The position numbers were made by a program, and so were the translations under genes. Source: Selaginella moellendorffii (Eukaryota > Streptophyta > Lycopodiopsida > Selaginellales > Selaginellaceae). Taken from it: 36,231 nucleotides of DNA. The notes beneath the pieces are model-generated. The model saw only the letters and a list, made by a program, of their open reading frames with translations. It was not told the DNA's origin and ran no database searches. Shown piece after piece: positions 22,097 through 36,231 of the stretch (position 1 is its first letter; every line of letters starts with the position of its first letter). The stretch is from contig NW_003314324.1 of assembly GCF_000143415.4 (NCBI RefSeq), positions 37,164-73,394 of the forward strand, written 5' to 3'.

Positions 22097-25000
22097 CTAT
22101 AATACAGTGTTGATGTGGAGAGCTTTGAGCAGAGCTGTAGCCATTTGTTTGACGAGAACTTGGCCACCCGAGCGCTCACCGTGGCGTTCCTCGATCAGCT
22201 TTTGCAGCTTGGAGGGCAGATCATGCTCCACAATCAGTTGCTTGGGCCGGGGATGGTGCTCGTATACAGCCTGCAAGAACTAGTTTTACTCCCAGAAAAC
22301 TCCACGTTTCACCATTACCTTGATCAGTTTTAGCAAGTTGAGCCTCGCAATTGCATCTTGATGATCGAGCCGTCCAACCAACAGGGGAGTTAACCCAGAC
22401 ACCGCAAGCGCCGTGTTGAGTCGTGGAGATTTCCTGCACCAAAAATCAAAACGGTCAGACGAAAATAAAAACACAAAGCATGGAACTTACGTGATGATCT
22501 TCAAGAAGGGCTCCAAAATATGTACAAAAGACGAGCCACTGCAAGACTGGAAGAAGGCCACCAGCTTCTGTACCGAGTCCTTCCTGACCAAGGCCGATTC
22601 CACCTTGCGCTGGTCGTTGTCGTGGGCCAAACACACCGCCAGAGAATCCAGCGCTGTGACTGCCCAGAACTCGTCGTCCAGAAGGTTCAGGTACACGTCC
22701 AGGCCTTTGTGAGCTCGTAATTGCTCTCTGGTATACCGCGATGCGTGAGCCATGTCGCATAGAAGCGGCAGCGCAAACTTCTTCAATGGCGAGTTTGTGG
22801 TGATGAAGTGTAACAAGTGAGGAATAATGCCACACTCAGCAGCTTGCTCTTGTCTCCTTTTGTTGATCTTGCATAGATTGTAAAGAGCATTCAGTACCTG
22901 CAGAAGGCAAAAGATTTGTAAGCCTCGGATGGTCTTAGAACTGGAGGACCTGGTTGTGTATTTGCGAAGTATATTGTCCTTCCAGAAGCGGGACTAGATG
23001 TTTCATAGCATCAGCTCGTTGGAGTGGCTCCAGGGTATACGGATCCATCGAAAGCTGACTGATGCACTTCAATATCTGCAAAGTCAAGGCCAGTTATAGA
23101 GCGAAGACTCGGCTAAAGAAGTGTTTACCTTGAGTAGTATAGGAGGCTCCAGTTTGCTGAGCATTGTGAACAGCCGGATCAACAAGCTCAGGCTGCACAT
23201 CGACGACTTGACAACAGTATCTGCGCGAGAAAACTCCAGCAGCAGGTCGGCAACTTTGACAAGATACTCCCTCGCCACTTCTGCATTTAGCGTCGATGTC
23301 ATTCTTGTAAGCACGCCGGAAGACGTTGCGCTTCCGGGCCTTCCATTGAGGACGCCAGAAAGCGAGAGTAAGCCCGATGCCGACTGTGATACTAAACCAG
23401 AGGTTGACGCCGTCATTTCAGCTGTTGGCTGTTGAGGTAAGGTTTGCTTTGTCGTCAGGCCATTTGAGGAGCTGCCTTCTTGGCTGAGTCCTAACGCACG
23501 AATATCACCTTTCTCTGGATGTAATCTGTCAGTAGAATCGATAAAAAAACAAGGTTATTACCTGCAAATGCTCGCATCAACGTTTCGAGGTCCCCGTTGT
23601 TCTTCCGCGTTGCACCAGAGTGGTGAAGGAGAGGTAAGAAACTGCTGTCAGCCTTCTCTGTTGTTGCACGACCAGAAGTAGCGGGCCTCGTCGATTCTTT
23701 ATCCAGCATACTTAGAAGCGGAGGAAGTTGTTCATACGACTTCCGGGGCATGTCCGACCCATTTTCTAGATGCCACTGATCGGAGTGATTCTCTGCCGTC
23801 TTCTCGGTCCTTCCTGACACCTCCGGCGGCATTCTTTCTTGTGATGATGAACGACGTCGATTATGACCCAGTACTTTCCCGTCCCCACCATACTCGCCTT
23901 GCTTTGAGCTTTCAGGCTGCGCTAGTGGAGACTTCTGTGGCTGCTGCGCCTTCGGAGAATCTGTAGGCGGACGGAGAAAGTCATGTCGAACCCGCAGCGG
24001 ATCCAGCTGTCCGGATCTTGGACGAATGTGATCAGCATACACTCGAGATGGTTCAAGAGGTCCCGAACGTGAACGCTGAGACGTAGTTTCACCACCGATG
24101 GCCGAGTTGCCTGCGCCACTTGCAGAAGCCAGCCTCGCCGCCTCATTCAAGCTATGAAGCGTGTTCACAAGTCGAACAAGGACGCCGCTCTTTGAGAAAA
24201 TTCTACAAAAATCGTTCCTTGGTGTTGGACTCTTTAGCTCAAACACTTGCCACATGCAGTCAATCGCAAGATGGACCATTTCTCTGTAAAATCAAGGTTA
24301 GAACCTGCATAAGTTTTGAAGAAACACTACCTGTACTTCGCATAGTCCGATTCTAGAAAACCAACGAGCACAGGCAAGCCTCTGCAAGCTATGAACATTT
24401 GCAGCGTTAAATTACTGCAATATCCATGTCAGTCCCTTCAAGTAAGAAATGCAAAAAAACTAGATAACCTGCTATTGCACATTTGTTGAACAAAGTACGC
24501 AGCCTGCATACGCATTTCCTTTGATTTTTCTGGCGCAGCAAAGTTCATCACAACAGGTATCTGTAGGCACCATGTATCGATAATATATTGCTAGATAAAG
24601 AGAGACTTACCAAACCAGCTAAACAAGCATTTTCCTGTATATCAGAACTGTCCTTGACAATCTGGTTAATAAGTTGCAATACTGCATGCATGACCTGCAA
24701 GCCTTTATTAGAAATTTTCAGATAGAACCGGACGCTTACTCGATTGTTGTTCACCTCCAGCATTTCAAGCAATGGCATTATCCCATGTTGCAGAATAAGA
24801 TGAGATTTTTGCTCGGGAAATTCGCGAAAAACGGACACGAGTTTCTGACAAGTGGAAACTATTGCTTCCTCGGGCTCCTCTGGTTTCAATAGACCAATCA
24901 ATCGGGTAACTTCCACAGCCTGCCGAAGTGTGAGACGTAAGGACATTGCAACGTAATGAGAATGCTACCTGTTTGCCATAGTAGTCTCTTCCTTCCACAT

Positions 25001-27356
25001 TGCCATCGAAACCCTGAATGCAACTGTATAAGCATCAAAATCTACTTTATCACAGTCAGGAAATACCTGAGACTCACCAAACCAGTGCTGTCGAAGTCTT
25101 CGTCTTCAACCGCATCCACAATAGCTATAAAGTTCGTTTCTCCGTTCTTATTTTCGGCTCGTTTTCGAGCCATTTTATCGTTCAGCTTCTTTACTAGAGC
25201 TGACGAGTCTCTCCCACTGTTCGGAATTGCCAGAGGAGCAGGTGACTTATCTTCCTTCCGTTCAACTTTGGCAGGAAAATCTTCGAACAGATCATCGAGA
25301 ATTCCATCAGCTGGAGTGTCGCTGAACTTACTCAGCTCTCGAATAGTTGAAGTTACACCCTTCACAGACTAAAGCACAAATGTTAGACGAGCAAATTCAA
25401 ACAGAATGAATATATAATAAAAAAACAAACCTGCGATGGCTCTGTGGGTAGATCTTTGCTGTTCATTTTCGGATGCTGCAACATTTCATCCACTTCTTGA
25501 GGGGGTGACATCAGTCTCTCGGGAGTTAAAGATCTTTCAACAGCTTCAGGTCTTCCCATTGTTTCCTCTGTTCCAGGAAAGACCACAGGACGGGGAGCTT
25601 TTAGGCTCCCCTCCGGCTCGTCTTGATCCCCGGTTTGTGACGACTCGTCAATAACCAGCAAGTCATTGTTCCTTTTCGTTCCATTTGCCTCACTTGTGAC
25701 CGATACGCTCGCCAATTCTTGAGAACGAGATTTTGCATCATCATCCTAAACCAGCAAGACGTGTCATCAACAGAAGCGACAGAAACTCAGTACTACCAAG
25801 ACAAACTCCAAGGATGTCGCTGGTTCAGGTGATGAAGACTTCCTGTCTTCCTTTTTGCTATCTTCAATGCTTCTTTCCAAAACCGTAGAAACATCTTGCG
25901 GGATATTGCTACACAAAAAAAAAAAGCTTAAGTACATCTCAAACTCATAAAGGTATTTACCTCAAACGAAGAGAGTTTTGCAAAGCTCGCCGTGAATTAC
26001 GAATCCAGGAATGCTTCAGCAATGTCTTGGCATCTGGACGGAGCTTCGCATCCTGAAATCAGATTTCAGTATTGCCACTATAAGACAATCGGGAGCGAAC
26101 TTTTTGAAAGCATTGGTGCAGAAAATCTGTCAATCCAGGTGAGAGATGCTCAGGAATAGGAGGTCGTTCGTCCTGTAAACATGTGATTATTTTATATTTT
26201 CGCACAAGCAGAAAACAAAAAATACAGATACCTGGACAATGCGAAAAAGTGCAGGCATTGGCTGGAGATCATAGTAAGGAGGCACACATGTCAACAGTTC
26301 TATAACAGTACACCCAACGCTCCAGATATCCGACGAAGCACTGACTCCTGACATTTCGACTACCTAACAGAAGCATCGTTCAAGATTAAACAAGGTCGCG
26401 CACAGTGAAACGCACCTCTGGTGCCATCCAATACGGAGTCCCAACAACGGAGTGAGTGTTCACGTCAGCTTCAGTTAATTTGGTGGCAACTCCAAAATCC
26501 GCAAGTTTTACGAATCCCTGAAAGCTCTACATGTTAGCAAGCAAGCCACTGGCTCAAGTAGTAAACACCTCTTTCGTCGTGAGGATGTTAGCCCCCTTAA
26601 TGTCTCTATGAATAACACCTTGTTCATGAAGATATGCCAGTCCTTCCAAGACCTGTGAATATCGAGTTAGCACTCCACTTTGTAATTTATACATGCCTGA
26701 GCAATGTATACAGCAACAAGTGACTCTGGAAATGCGCCAAATTTGTTCGGCTTAACAATGCTAGCCAGAGAACCATTCTCGACATACCTGCAGAGAAAAC
26801 CACACTAATCAAGGCCAACATTGACGGTTAGCTTACTCAAGAATGATATACAGATGTGTCTTGGTCTTGATAGATCCCCTGTACTTGACAATGTTTTTAT
26901 GGTTTAGATTCTGAAAAGCTTGAACATTATTAGATGCGATCTTTACCAAAACAATAAACTGCATACCTTCAACAAATCGATCTCTTGCTACAAAACATAC
27001 ATTGACAAAGCATGAGTTCGTAATGAAAGATAGTAACTTCCATCTTACCATGATGCTTGCGAGGTCCTCTGGCGGGATGTTCTCCAGAGAAACCTGCTTA
27101 ATTGCCACAAAGTCCCCATTTTCCAGGTCCAAGCCTTTGTAAACTCTGCCATATGCACCTTTCCCGATTTCATCTCCTATTATCTGTTTGATTACACGAT
27201 ACAAAAGAAGAAGGAAAAACTGATCAGCACGATACAAAAGATAATGAAAATGATCACGATCTCCCTAAACCAAAAAAAGGAGAATGAAAAACTCACATAT
27301 TTATCATTGAGCGTCTTTGACTTGTGGAAATGAGAAGCCGACGAATGCCGCGACAT
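22097..27356 (-). CDS. M3KE1: MAP3K epsilon-type protein kinase with ARM/HEAT-like C-terminal half
   Basis: Twenty-four exons join in frame to a 1329-residue protein; the Arabidopsis orthologue is about 1370. Exons, 5' to 3': 27356-27297, 27183-27049, 26987-26967, 26910-26837, 26787-26697, 26652-26569, 26517-26416, 26363-26232, 26172-26101, 26052-25961, 25908-25797, 25745-25431, 25368-25078, 25013-24969, 24919-24740, 24694-24611, 24560-24469, 24414-24331, 24283-23562, 23508-23129, 23075-22950, 22897-22491, 22433-22319, 22270-22097. The N-terminus [11 protein letters not shown] leads into [39 protein letters not shown] and GTPYWMAPE, a complete Ste11/Cdc15-class kinase. A low-conserved linker follows, then helical repeats ([44 protein letters not shown]) and the conserved end [15 protein letters not shown]. 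The family acts in cell division and pollen viability. Exon 3 is a 21-nt microexon and intron 5 is GC-AG. An in-frame upstream ATG at 27407 exists, but 27356 fits family N-termini. Confidence 0.95.
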
Positions 27357-27940
27357 TTTACCCAAAAACTCTGCTGGGGCCACGGTGCGCTTGCCTTCAT
27401 CGTTCACTTCATCAGCACGGAATTCCAGCTACAAAACCTCCTTCGAACCGATCCAGCCCCTGACATCCCTCCCTGTGATCCCCGATCATCGTTTCTCGCC
27501 AATGCGAGCATTCCCGCGCTAAAACCACGCCTAAAACCCGCGCCTCCCTCCCACATTGGCGCGCGGCTACGCCAAATCAAGCCGAATCGACCGGCACGAA
27601 GCCCCGCAGCAGCTCAAATCCGTGCTCTCGATCGATCCTGAAATCCCAGCGTACCTACGAGAGCGATGGCGATGGCGCACGACCTAGCGCCCCGGCTCAC
27701 ACAAACCCTAGAACGCGGCTTACGCAGCAAGGGGCTAATCGCTAGTTTAATTTGCCTCACAGCTGTCAGCCGGTAGCTACCAAGCTAGCGCAAAAAACCA
27801 GGCTGGCCTGCGAGAATCACAGCCTGTCCGAGGTTCGATACCAACAGTACAAAGATATTCGTCCAGGTCCGCGGCTCGAATCCCTGGACAATTATACTAA
27901 TTCTTCTTTGGTTTTGTTCTTCGCGTCACTCTAGTTCTCT
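27357..27940. promoter_or_regulatory. Intergenic region upstream of the MAP3K epsilon-like gene
   Basis: This 584-bp stretch separates two minus-strand genes. It holds the promoter and 5' UTR of the kinase and the 3' UTR of the coiled-coil gene. No TATA element is convincing. The segment 27810-27890 contains TTCGA-type strings that resemble tRNA T-loops, but no clover-leaf can be built. Confidence 0.45.
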
Positions 27941-28959
27941 TTACTCGTTTAGACGAACTTCTTGCAAACTTAGCTGATCGAACTCCATCAATCCTCTCAA
28001 GCAGCGAATCTCGATCGCAAAGTTCTCGTTCTCCTTTGCCAGTCTCGACTTTTCCTGGTGGAGTTTCTCCATTTGCGATCTCACCTAGGGAAGAACGAAA
28101 GGAAGAAACGATGTTCTTCGTGAGCGAAAGAGAGGAAAACTCGAGAACTTGCCATCAATCACTTCTCACCAGATCGTCCTCCTCTGCCATCATCGCTATC
28201 TCGGCCTGTTGCTTGAGCTTCTCGATCAGCTTCGCGTTCTCTTGCTCGAGCTTCTCGTTGTCTTGCTCGAGCTTCTCGTTGTTCGCTTCCAGCTTCTCGA
28301 TGCGTCTCAACGCGAACTCGAGCTCCTCTCGAAGAGCTTTCATCTCCTGCTGCTCCACCACCACCTGAGAAGAGAAGATCGATTAGTTCTCTTGTTCCCA
28401 TGTTTCATTCCAAATTCACCTTACTTCTCGAGAATGCTGGATGTCCAGAGTCTCAAATTCTCCATCGCGACTTGGATCCAGTGGCAACACGGCGGCCTCT
28501 TTGCGCGGCTTCTGCGACGGGCTTCTCATAGACATGAGATTCGAAGCTTTCGTTTCTACTCTAGTAAAACCATCCTGCCATTAAACACGAGAGAAACTTA
28601 GCTTTGTCCAAGAATCTGCCAAATACCTCGATCGCCTTGCCGATTGAGCCGCCGAATTGCGACAGGCTCGATGCAAACGCTTCCAGCTTCTTCTGGAGCG
28701 GCGGCGCAGAGCTCTCAAATCCTGCTCTCGCCGGAAATTCCTGCGGTATTTCACCAATCTCCACTCGATCATCACTTGCATGGGCTACCTCGCAGAGATT
28801 TTGCTCCCGCGTCTCAAGATCCCGACCGCGGTTGTGAAACCAGCTGCCGACGCGCCCGCGGCTCCGATCATCTGCAAATGCCGCCTTGGCCTTCCTCGAC
28901 ACCTTGCTCCAAATCTCCCTGCTCCCGATGCCGACACCGCTGCGCTCTTCCACCGCCAT
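27941..28959 (-). CDS. Coiled-coil protein of unknown function, four exons
   Basis: Exons 28959-28627, 28574-28425, 28364-28170 and 28084-27941 join in phase 0 at every junction to a 273-residue protein. The N-terminal 110 residues contain GVGIGSREIWSKVSRKAKAAF and a segment PPLQKKLEAFASSLSQFGGS that may form helices. Exon 2 is basic and Ser-rich (MSMRSPSQKPRKEA). Exon 3 is almost entirely a heptad coiled coil, from EEQQEMKALREE-like sequence through repeated EKLEQ(D/E)N units, and exon 4 continues it (MEKLHQEKSRLAKENENF). ATG 28959 (MAVEERSG) is preferred; an in-frame upstream ATG at 29085 would add 42 residues of non-conserved-looking sequence. I do not recognise the family. The protein is probably a structural or adaptor coiled coil and has no membrane segment. 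Confidence 0.8.
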
Positions 28960-29368
28960 CGCTGCGCACTGAGAGAAGCACGACCTAGAAAAGCGTTCGA
29001 AATAATTCTGTGATAATCCAGGCCGCCCGTTCACGAGACCCGTTACTTTCCACTTTGGAATGGCAACGAGATTGTCGCCATCCAACGGCTACTTGTCAAT
29101 GGAATAAATCTTTCCTGTGTGTATTAAATCTGTTGTCGATGATGTTAGCTATATAACTTACACAAGCTTCACATCGTCGTCGCGCCTCCTACAAACAACA
29201 AACCTTCCTTTTTTTTCCCGTCGCAAATCTCTCGCTCTCTCTCCTCCTAGTCCGCACAAACCTTACAAACTCTCGCTCGATCGATCGAATTCTCCGCTGG
29301 TATCGCATAAGTAGCGTGTGTGTGTGTGTGTGTGTTGTTTCTCCTATAGAAGAGTGAACAGCGTTGTT
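28960..29368. promoter_or_regulatory. Spacer between the truncated UBP gene and the coiled-coil gene
   Basis: This region holds the promoter of the minus-strand coiled-coil gene. A TATATAA-like box lies at about 29149-29156, and a pyrimidine/CT-rich leader on the plus strand occupies 29200-29290. It also holds a (GT)10 microsatellite at 29316-29335 close to the end of UBP homology. Confidence 0.4.
29316..29335. repeat. (GT)10 microsatellite
   Basis: Ten uninterrupted GT dinucleotides lie 34 bp beyond the stop codon of the truncated UBP12-like gene. Confidence 0.95.
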
Positions 29369-33071
<3,703 letters not shown>

Positions 33072-33827
33072 CGCGCGCGCGCCTCCTCCGCCCCGCCCGG
33101 CGCTGTCTCGCGGATTGGAATCGCTTAGAGAATTGGAGAGGCCTTAGGGTTGGGACGAAGCGGGCGAGACCTAGGATAAAAGATCAAAGTTTCTTATTCG
33201 CTTTGCTACAAACTGGGCAGTGTGAAAACGAGGGAGAGAAGAAGCAAAGGAGACTGAGAGGGACGCCCTCGCTGCCCTCGCGAGGAGTGAGGTGGCGTCC
33301 ACGTGGCGCTCATCCAGGGGCTGTTGAACACGTGGCCAATCTGAGAAAAATAATGTCAGAAATTCCTTTTTTTCCAAACGTGCTCACGAAGTTGCGTGCT
33401 CGAAACCTTTAACGTGCTAAAGGCATATGCCAGGGATATGCTCGGCCATGGAATCTTTAGCCCCTTTGGCAGGATATGCCTTGGCACTAGTGATCCAGCG
33501 CTTTTGCAGCTCGCGCAGCTCGAGCCAAGGCGCGGTGGAGTGGATCTTGGCGCGCACTCCACGCTTCTCTTTTCTCTGGATCAATCGATCACCGCAATCT
33601 CGCTAGTGTTCTCTGTCGTCGCGGGATGATTCCAGGCAAAATCGATAGGTCTCTTCGAGAATCCGTCACTTCCACGGCCAATCGCCAGCATTCTAGCCCT
33701 CGCTAAGCGCACAGGGTAAGGGATTTCATCGAGATATCGGGATCTGGCGCGATCGCTCGCCAGGATGCTGGATCAGGTACTTTATTAGGTAGGGAGAATC
33801 CTCGAAATATTTTTCCAGAGCGAGAAT
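33072..33827. promoter_or_regulatory. Divergent promoter region between UBP and START genes
   Basis: This 756-bp region lies between two divergently transcribed genes and should contain both promoters. It has a (GC)n tract at 33072-33080, a purine-rich stretch at 33215-33260 and repeated CTCGC/GCGAG strings at 33490-33660. No TATA element is compelling, in keeping with broadly expressed genes. An ORF-like GC-rich composition is present on both strands but no protein domain was recognised. Confidence 0.5.
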
Positions 33828-34835
33828 ATGAGCGTGAGCGAGGAATCTCTCAAGCGCTACGTGGAGCACGCGAGCTACAGATGCTACCAGGATTTGCTCG
33901 TGGATTCCCGGGCCGACGAGACGGAAGGGTGGAAGCCGATCAAGAGCAAGCGCGGCATTGCGATATCTTGCCGGAGAGATGGCAACAAGACGATCGTGAT
34001 GCGAGGCCAGAGCGTGCTCAACATCTCCCCTTCCAAATTCCAAGCGGTCACCAACGCGATCGACACTGCCAAGGTACTTCTTCTATTCTTTCGAGAGCAC
34101 GGAAGGATCTTCTTCGAGAGGAAAAAAAAAAGCCAAAACGAGGGAACAAACTTCCCAACTATCTGGTGTGTTTGTTTTCGCTGATGGTTTTCTTTTCCTT
34201 TACCAGCAATGGGACAAGAGCTTCATTGAAGGCCAGTGCTTGCATCGCCTGGAAGACAATCTAAACATCTTCCGGCTCGTCTTTGGGCGCAATTCCAGAT
34301 CACCGCTCTTTAGAAACCGGGAGTTCATCGTTCACGAGAGGCGCGAGATCATGGACGACGGTACGGTGGTAAGCTTTCACTCCAAAACCTTTTTAACTTT
34401 TTCCCGATTGATGATCAAGTTGAGAACATGATCATGTACGGCCGCCGTGAAGCTCACGAACTTGTGTGTTCTTGGTGGATTCAACTCCCAGGTGGTTGCC
34501 GTGACGTCTCTTCCACAGGAAATGGCTGCTGGAATCTTGCCACCCCGTGGCCAACTCGTGCGTGGCTTGCTTCTCTACTCCGGCTGGGTGGTGGAGCGGA
34601 TCCAACAGAGCAATGCTTGCATGGTGACTTACATCGTCCAGGTATGTCTAAATCTCGCTGTTTCAGTGCAAGTGTTAGTGATTTTGTATGGTTTCTGCAG
34701 GTTGATCCTGCTGGCTGGCTTCCCAAGTGCATAGCAAACATGCTTGTTGTGAAGCTGGTGTTTGTCATATACCACTTATGCAGGCTTGCGGCAGTCACGT
34801 TGTCAACTCATTCTGAGGAAATCACTATGAAATAA
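33828..34835 (+). CDS. START-domain lipid-binding protein
   Basis: Exons 33828-34073, 34207-34368, 34492-34641 and 34701-34835 join in phase 0 to a 230-residue protein made almost wholly of one START (StAR-related lipid transfer) domain. Features in order are GWKPIKSKRGIAISCRR, NREFIVHERREIMDDGT, VAVTSLPQEMA, GQLVRGLLLYSGWVVE, and the family end motif VDPAGWLPKCIANML. These proteins bind a lipid or sterol in an alpha/beta helix-grip cavity. No signal peptide, membrane anchor or second domain (such as homeodomain or PH) is present, so it is likely a soluble stand-alone START protein. Introns 1 and 2 (133 and 123 nt) are about twice the usual length here. The ligand cannot be told from sequence. 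Confidence 0.85.
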
Positions 34836-35262
34836 CATGCGAATGTATGTATGTGCTGTTTCAGATCTTAAATTATTCTTGATTTGCGAGCGGGTCATAC
34901 AAAACTGCCTAAATCACTGAGAAGTACCGTGTGGATATCTTGTAGCTATGTAAATTATTCTTGATTTGCCAGAGGCCATATAAAATCACTATAAGATAGA
35001 TGTGTGAGGTACAGTCATGTAGTGATTTTTTATAACCTCTTTGCGAATCATGAATAATTTACATGGGTACGGAATCATTACAAGATTTGCAGCAATATAA
35101 TTCTTCTTGATCTTTCTAAAGTTGATCCTCTAGGCTAGAGTTGATATAAACTGATTGATAGAGACTTCAGTGCTAGTGACTACGAATCATTGTTTAACAT
35201 GTGAAAGGAACAGGAGATAAAAAGTCAACAGGAAAAAGTCAAACCACCTAGAGTCAACGCAC
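34836..35262. other. Spacer 3' of the START gene and 3' of the vWA gene
   Basis: A short AT-rich spacer between convergent genes. It is mostly occupied by the repeat cluster at 34868-35062, and GTCAA-rich sequence (GTCAA five times) at 35222-35272 runs into the stop of the minus-strand gene. Confidence 0.5.
34868..35062. repeat. Three-copy repeat forming a 43-bp inverted repeat
   Basis: Copy B (34950-34992) and copy C (35020-35062, inverted) share GTAAATTATTC(T/A)TGATT, GAGG and AAATCACTA, and are separated by 27 bp. A diverged direct copy A starts near 34868 (TTAAATTATTCTTGATTTGC). The pair can fold as a hairpin; it may be the terminal part of a small foldback element. Confidence 0.8.
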
Positions 35263-36231
35263 CTAGTCAACGATCACCATGTCCTCGAACATCGGGCCCG
35301 AGATGGCGTTGTGCAGCATTATCATGGGATTCACCCGGCCGTCGTAGTTGAGGAACATCTTGAGTATGTTCTTGGAGAAGCCCGAGACGAGCGCCACGCC
35401 GGGCTCGTCCTTGGTCACCGGGATGCTGTCCGAGTCCCTCAGGTTCCAGAACACGATCTGCGGCGGCTCATCGTATCCGGCAGCCTTGAACTTCTGCTTG
35501 ATCAATTCATAATCCGTGAGCCATCCCTCCGAAGCGGCTGGCGGCGATGGCGAGCTTCCACCCCACCAATTCGGACTAGGATTGTATGCCGGTCCGCCCC
35601 TGGCCTCGTCGAACTCCATGTCGCTGTAGACGAAGAGCCTCTTGACCATCTTCTCGGGCGGGACGTTAAACTCGCGTGCTCGCTCCAGGATGCGATCAAA
35701 CACCTTCTGGAAGTCGGTGTTCATGTTCCACGGCATCCTCGTCGTGAACTGGTACTTCTCCGCCAGCGTCTTGCCGGTGATCTCGTGGAATGCCGGCTCA
35801 TTGCTGAAAGTTATCAGCCGCCCCTTCCACGGCTCATCGCTCAGCTCCGCCGTGAGGAGTCCCAGCGCGATCGCCACCTCCAGCGGCGTCCCATTCATAC
35901 TCCCGGACACGTCGCAGATCGAGACCGCGTTTTGCAAGCTCCCCTTTTGCCGCAGCTCGTCCACCATCGCCCTCCACTGCAGCTCCGCCGTCTCGCGGTG
36001 CTCCTCCACCGCGTCCCTGAGTATGTCATGCGGGAGTAAAGCCCCCGCCGCGATCTTCTTCTTCCCGGCCTCGACGTCGCTCAGGAACTGCTTGAAGCGC
36101 GCCTCGTCGTGCTTCATGAAGATCTCGGTGTAGTTCTTCATCGCCACCGATGCCACCCGGTTGTATGGCAGCTCATCCCACCTCTGCGCGCTCATGAACA
36201 CCTCCGGTAGCTCCAGCGCCGTGCGCAGTGG
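35263..36231 (-). CDS. DUF2828 / vWA-domain protein, 5' end outside the window
   Basis: A single open exon of 322 residues runs from the right edge to a stop at 35263; the start lies beyond 36231. The domain holds a von Willebrand A fold with MIDAS-type DVSGSMNGTPLEVA, followed by WKGRLITFSNEPAFH, a metal-site Thr region MNTDFQKVFDRIL, and the strongly conserved KRLFVYSDMEFDEA and PPQIVFWNLRDS. This is the C-terminal part of the plant DUF2828 family (At5g43400-like), also related to some viral proteins and distantly to TROVE/vWA proteins. Function is unknown. The sequence is GC-rich in third positions with no sign of decay. A short Gly/Ser/Pro insert (NWWGGSSPSPP) follows the SDMEFDE motif. 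Confidence 0.9.
   Translation of the reverse strand, partial: PLRTALELPEVFMSAQRWDELPYNRVASVAMKNYTEIFMKHDEARFKQFLSDVEAGKKKIAAGALLPHDILRDAVEEHRETAELQWRAMVDELRQKGSLQNAVSICDVSGSMNGTPLEVAIALGLLTAELSDEPWKGRLITFSNEPAFHEITGKTLAEKYQFTTRMPWNMNTDFQKVFDRILERAREFNVPPEKMVKRLFVYSDMEFDEARGGPAYNPSPNWWGGSSPSPPAASEGWLTDYELIKQKFKAAGYDEPPQIVFWNLRDSDSIPVTKDEPGVALVSGFSKNILKMFLNYDGRVNPMIMLHNAISGPMFEDMVIVD

Noticed and set aside
22435-22835. Long open frames on both strands overlapping the kinase exons
   Set aside because: They are shadows of the MAP3K epsilon exons, whose frame is fixed by clear homology.
27810-27900. Possible tRNA because of GGTTCGATACC and GGCTCGAATCC strings
   Set aside because: The stems next to these T-loop-like strings do not pair and no acceptor or anticodon arm can be built.
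28960-29085. Upstream in-frame ATG extending the coiled-coil protein by 42 residues
   Set aside because: The extension looks like non-conserved leader sequence, and the downstream MAVEERSG start gives a compact protein; it cannot be excluded without transcript data.

Overview
This is a nuclear window from a land plant. It looks like a compact, early-diverging vascular plant such as the lycophyte Selaginella. That is inferred from very short introns (mostly 44-65 nt), close orthologues of plant-specific genes (MAP3K epsilon, UBP12/13) and decayed Ty3/gypsy elements in AT-rich spacers. I ran no database search. Exon coordinates were derived by hand from splice signals, reading-frame continuity and recalled family sequences.

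Left part (1-7036): a two-exon erythromycin-esterase-like gene (+, 921-2334) faces, tail to tail, a 5'-truncated protein phosphatase methylesterase 1 (PME-1) remnant (-, 2479-3280). The PME-1 remnant stops at a short hairpin. Beyond that lies a degenerate multi-exon gene of unknown family (-, about 3291-5717). That gene has a nonsense codon, a frameshift and introns carrying four copies of a 22-bp hairpin.

Middle part (7037-22096): AT-rich, repeat-dominated DNA. It holds two decayed Ty3/gypsy copies in opposite orientations (- at about 7790-10353, + at about 17405-19545), a perfect 27-bp-arm palindrome, several short tandem duplications and a foldback, MITE-like element. One intact-looking two-exon gene sits in it (+, 12678-14581). 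It encodes a large N-terminal region with a possible PD-(D/E)XK nuclease signature joined to an atypical protein kinase domain, an effector-like architecture. Two small GC-rich islands (20742-20990, 21147-21420) may be gene fragments.

Right part (22097-36231): gene-dense. Three consecutive minus-strand genes are a 24-exon MAP3K epsilon-type kinase (22097-27356, 1329 aa, with a 21-nt microexon and a GC-AG intron), a four-exon coiled-coil protein (27941-28959, 273 aa), and a 21-exon UBP12/13 (USP7-like) deubiquitinase (29369-33071). The UBP gene keeps the MATH and catalytic domains but lacks roughly the last 290 residues. A START-domain lipid-binding protein (+, 33828-34835, 230 aa) is divergent from UBP. 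A DUF2828/vWA-type protein (-, 35263-36231) runs off the right edge.

The genes do not form one pathway. The kinase, PME-1 (PP2A regulation) and deubiquitinase are separate housekeeping or signalling functions. The notable signals are two truncated conserved genes, the intronic hairpin family, the effector-like nuclease-kinase candidate and the bacterial-type esterase.
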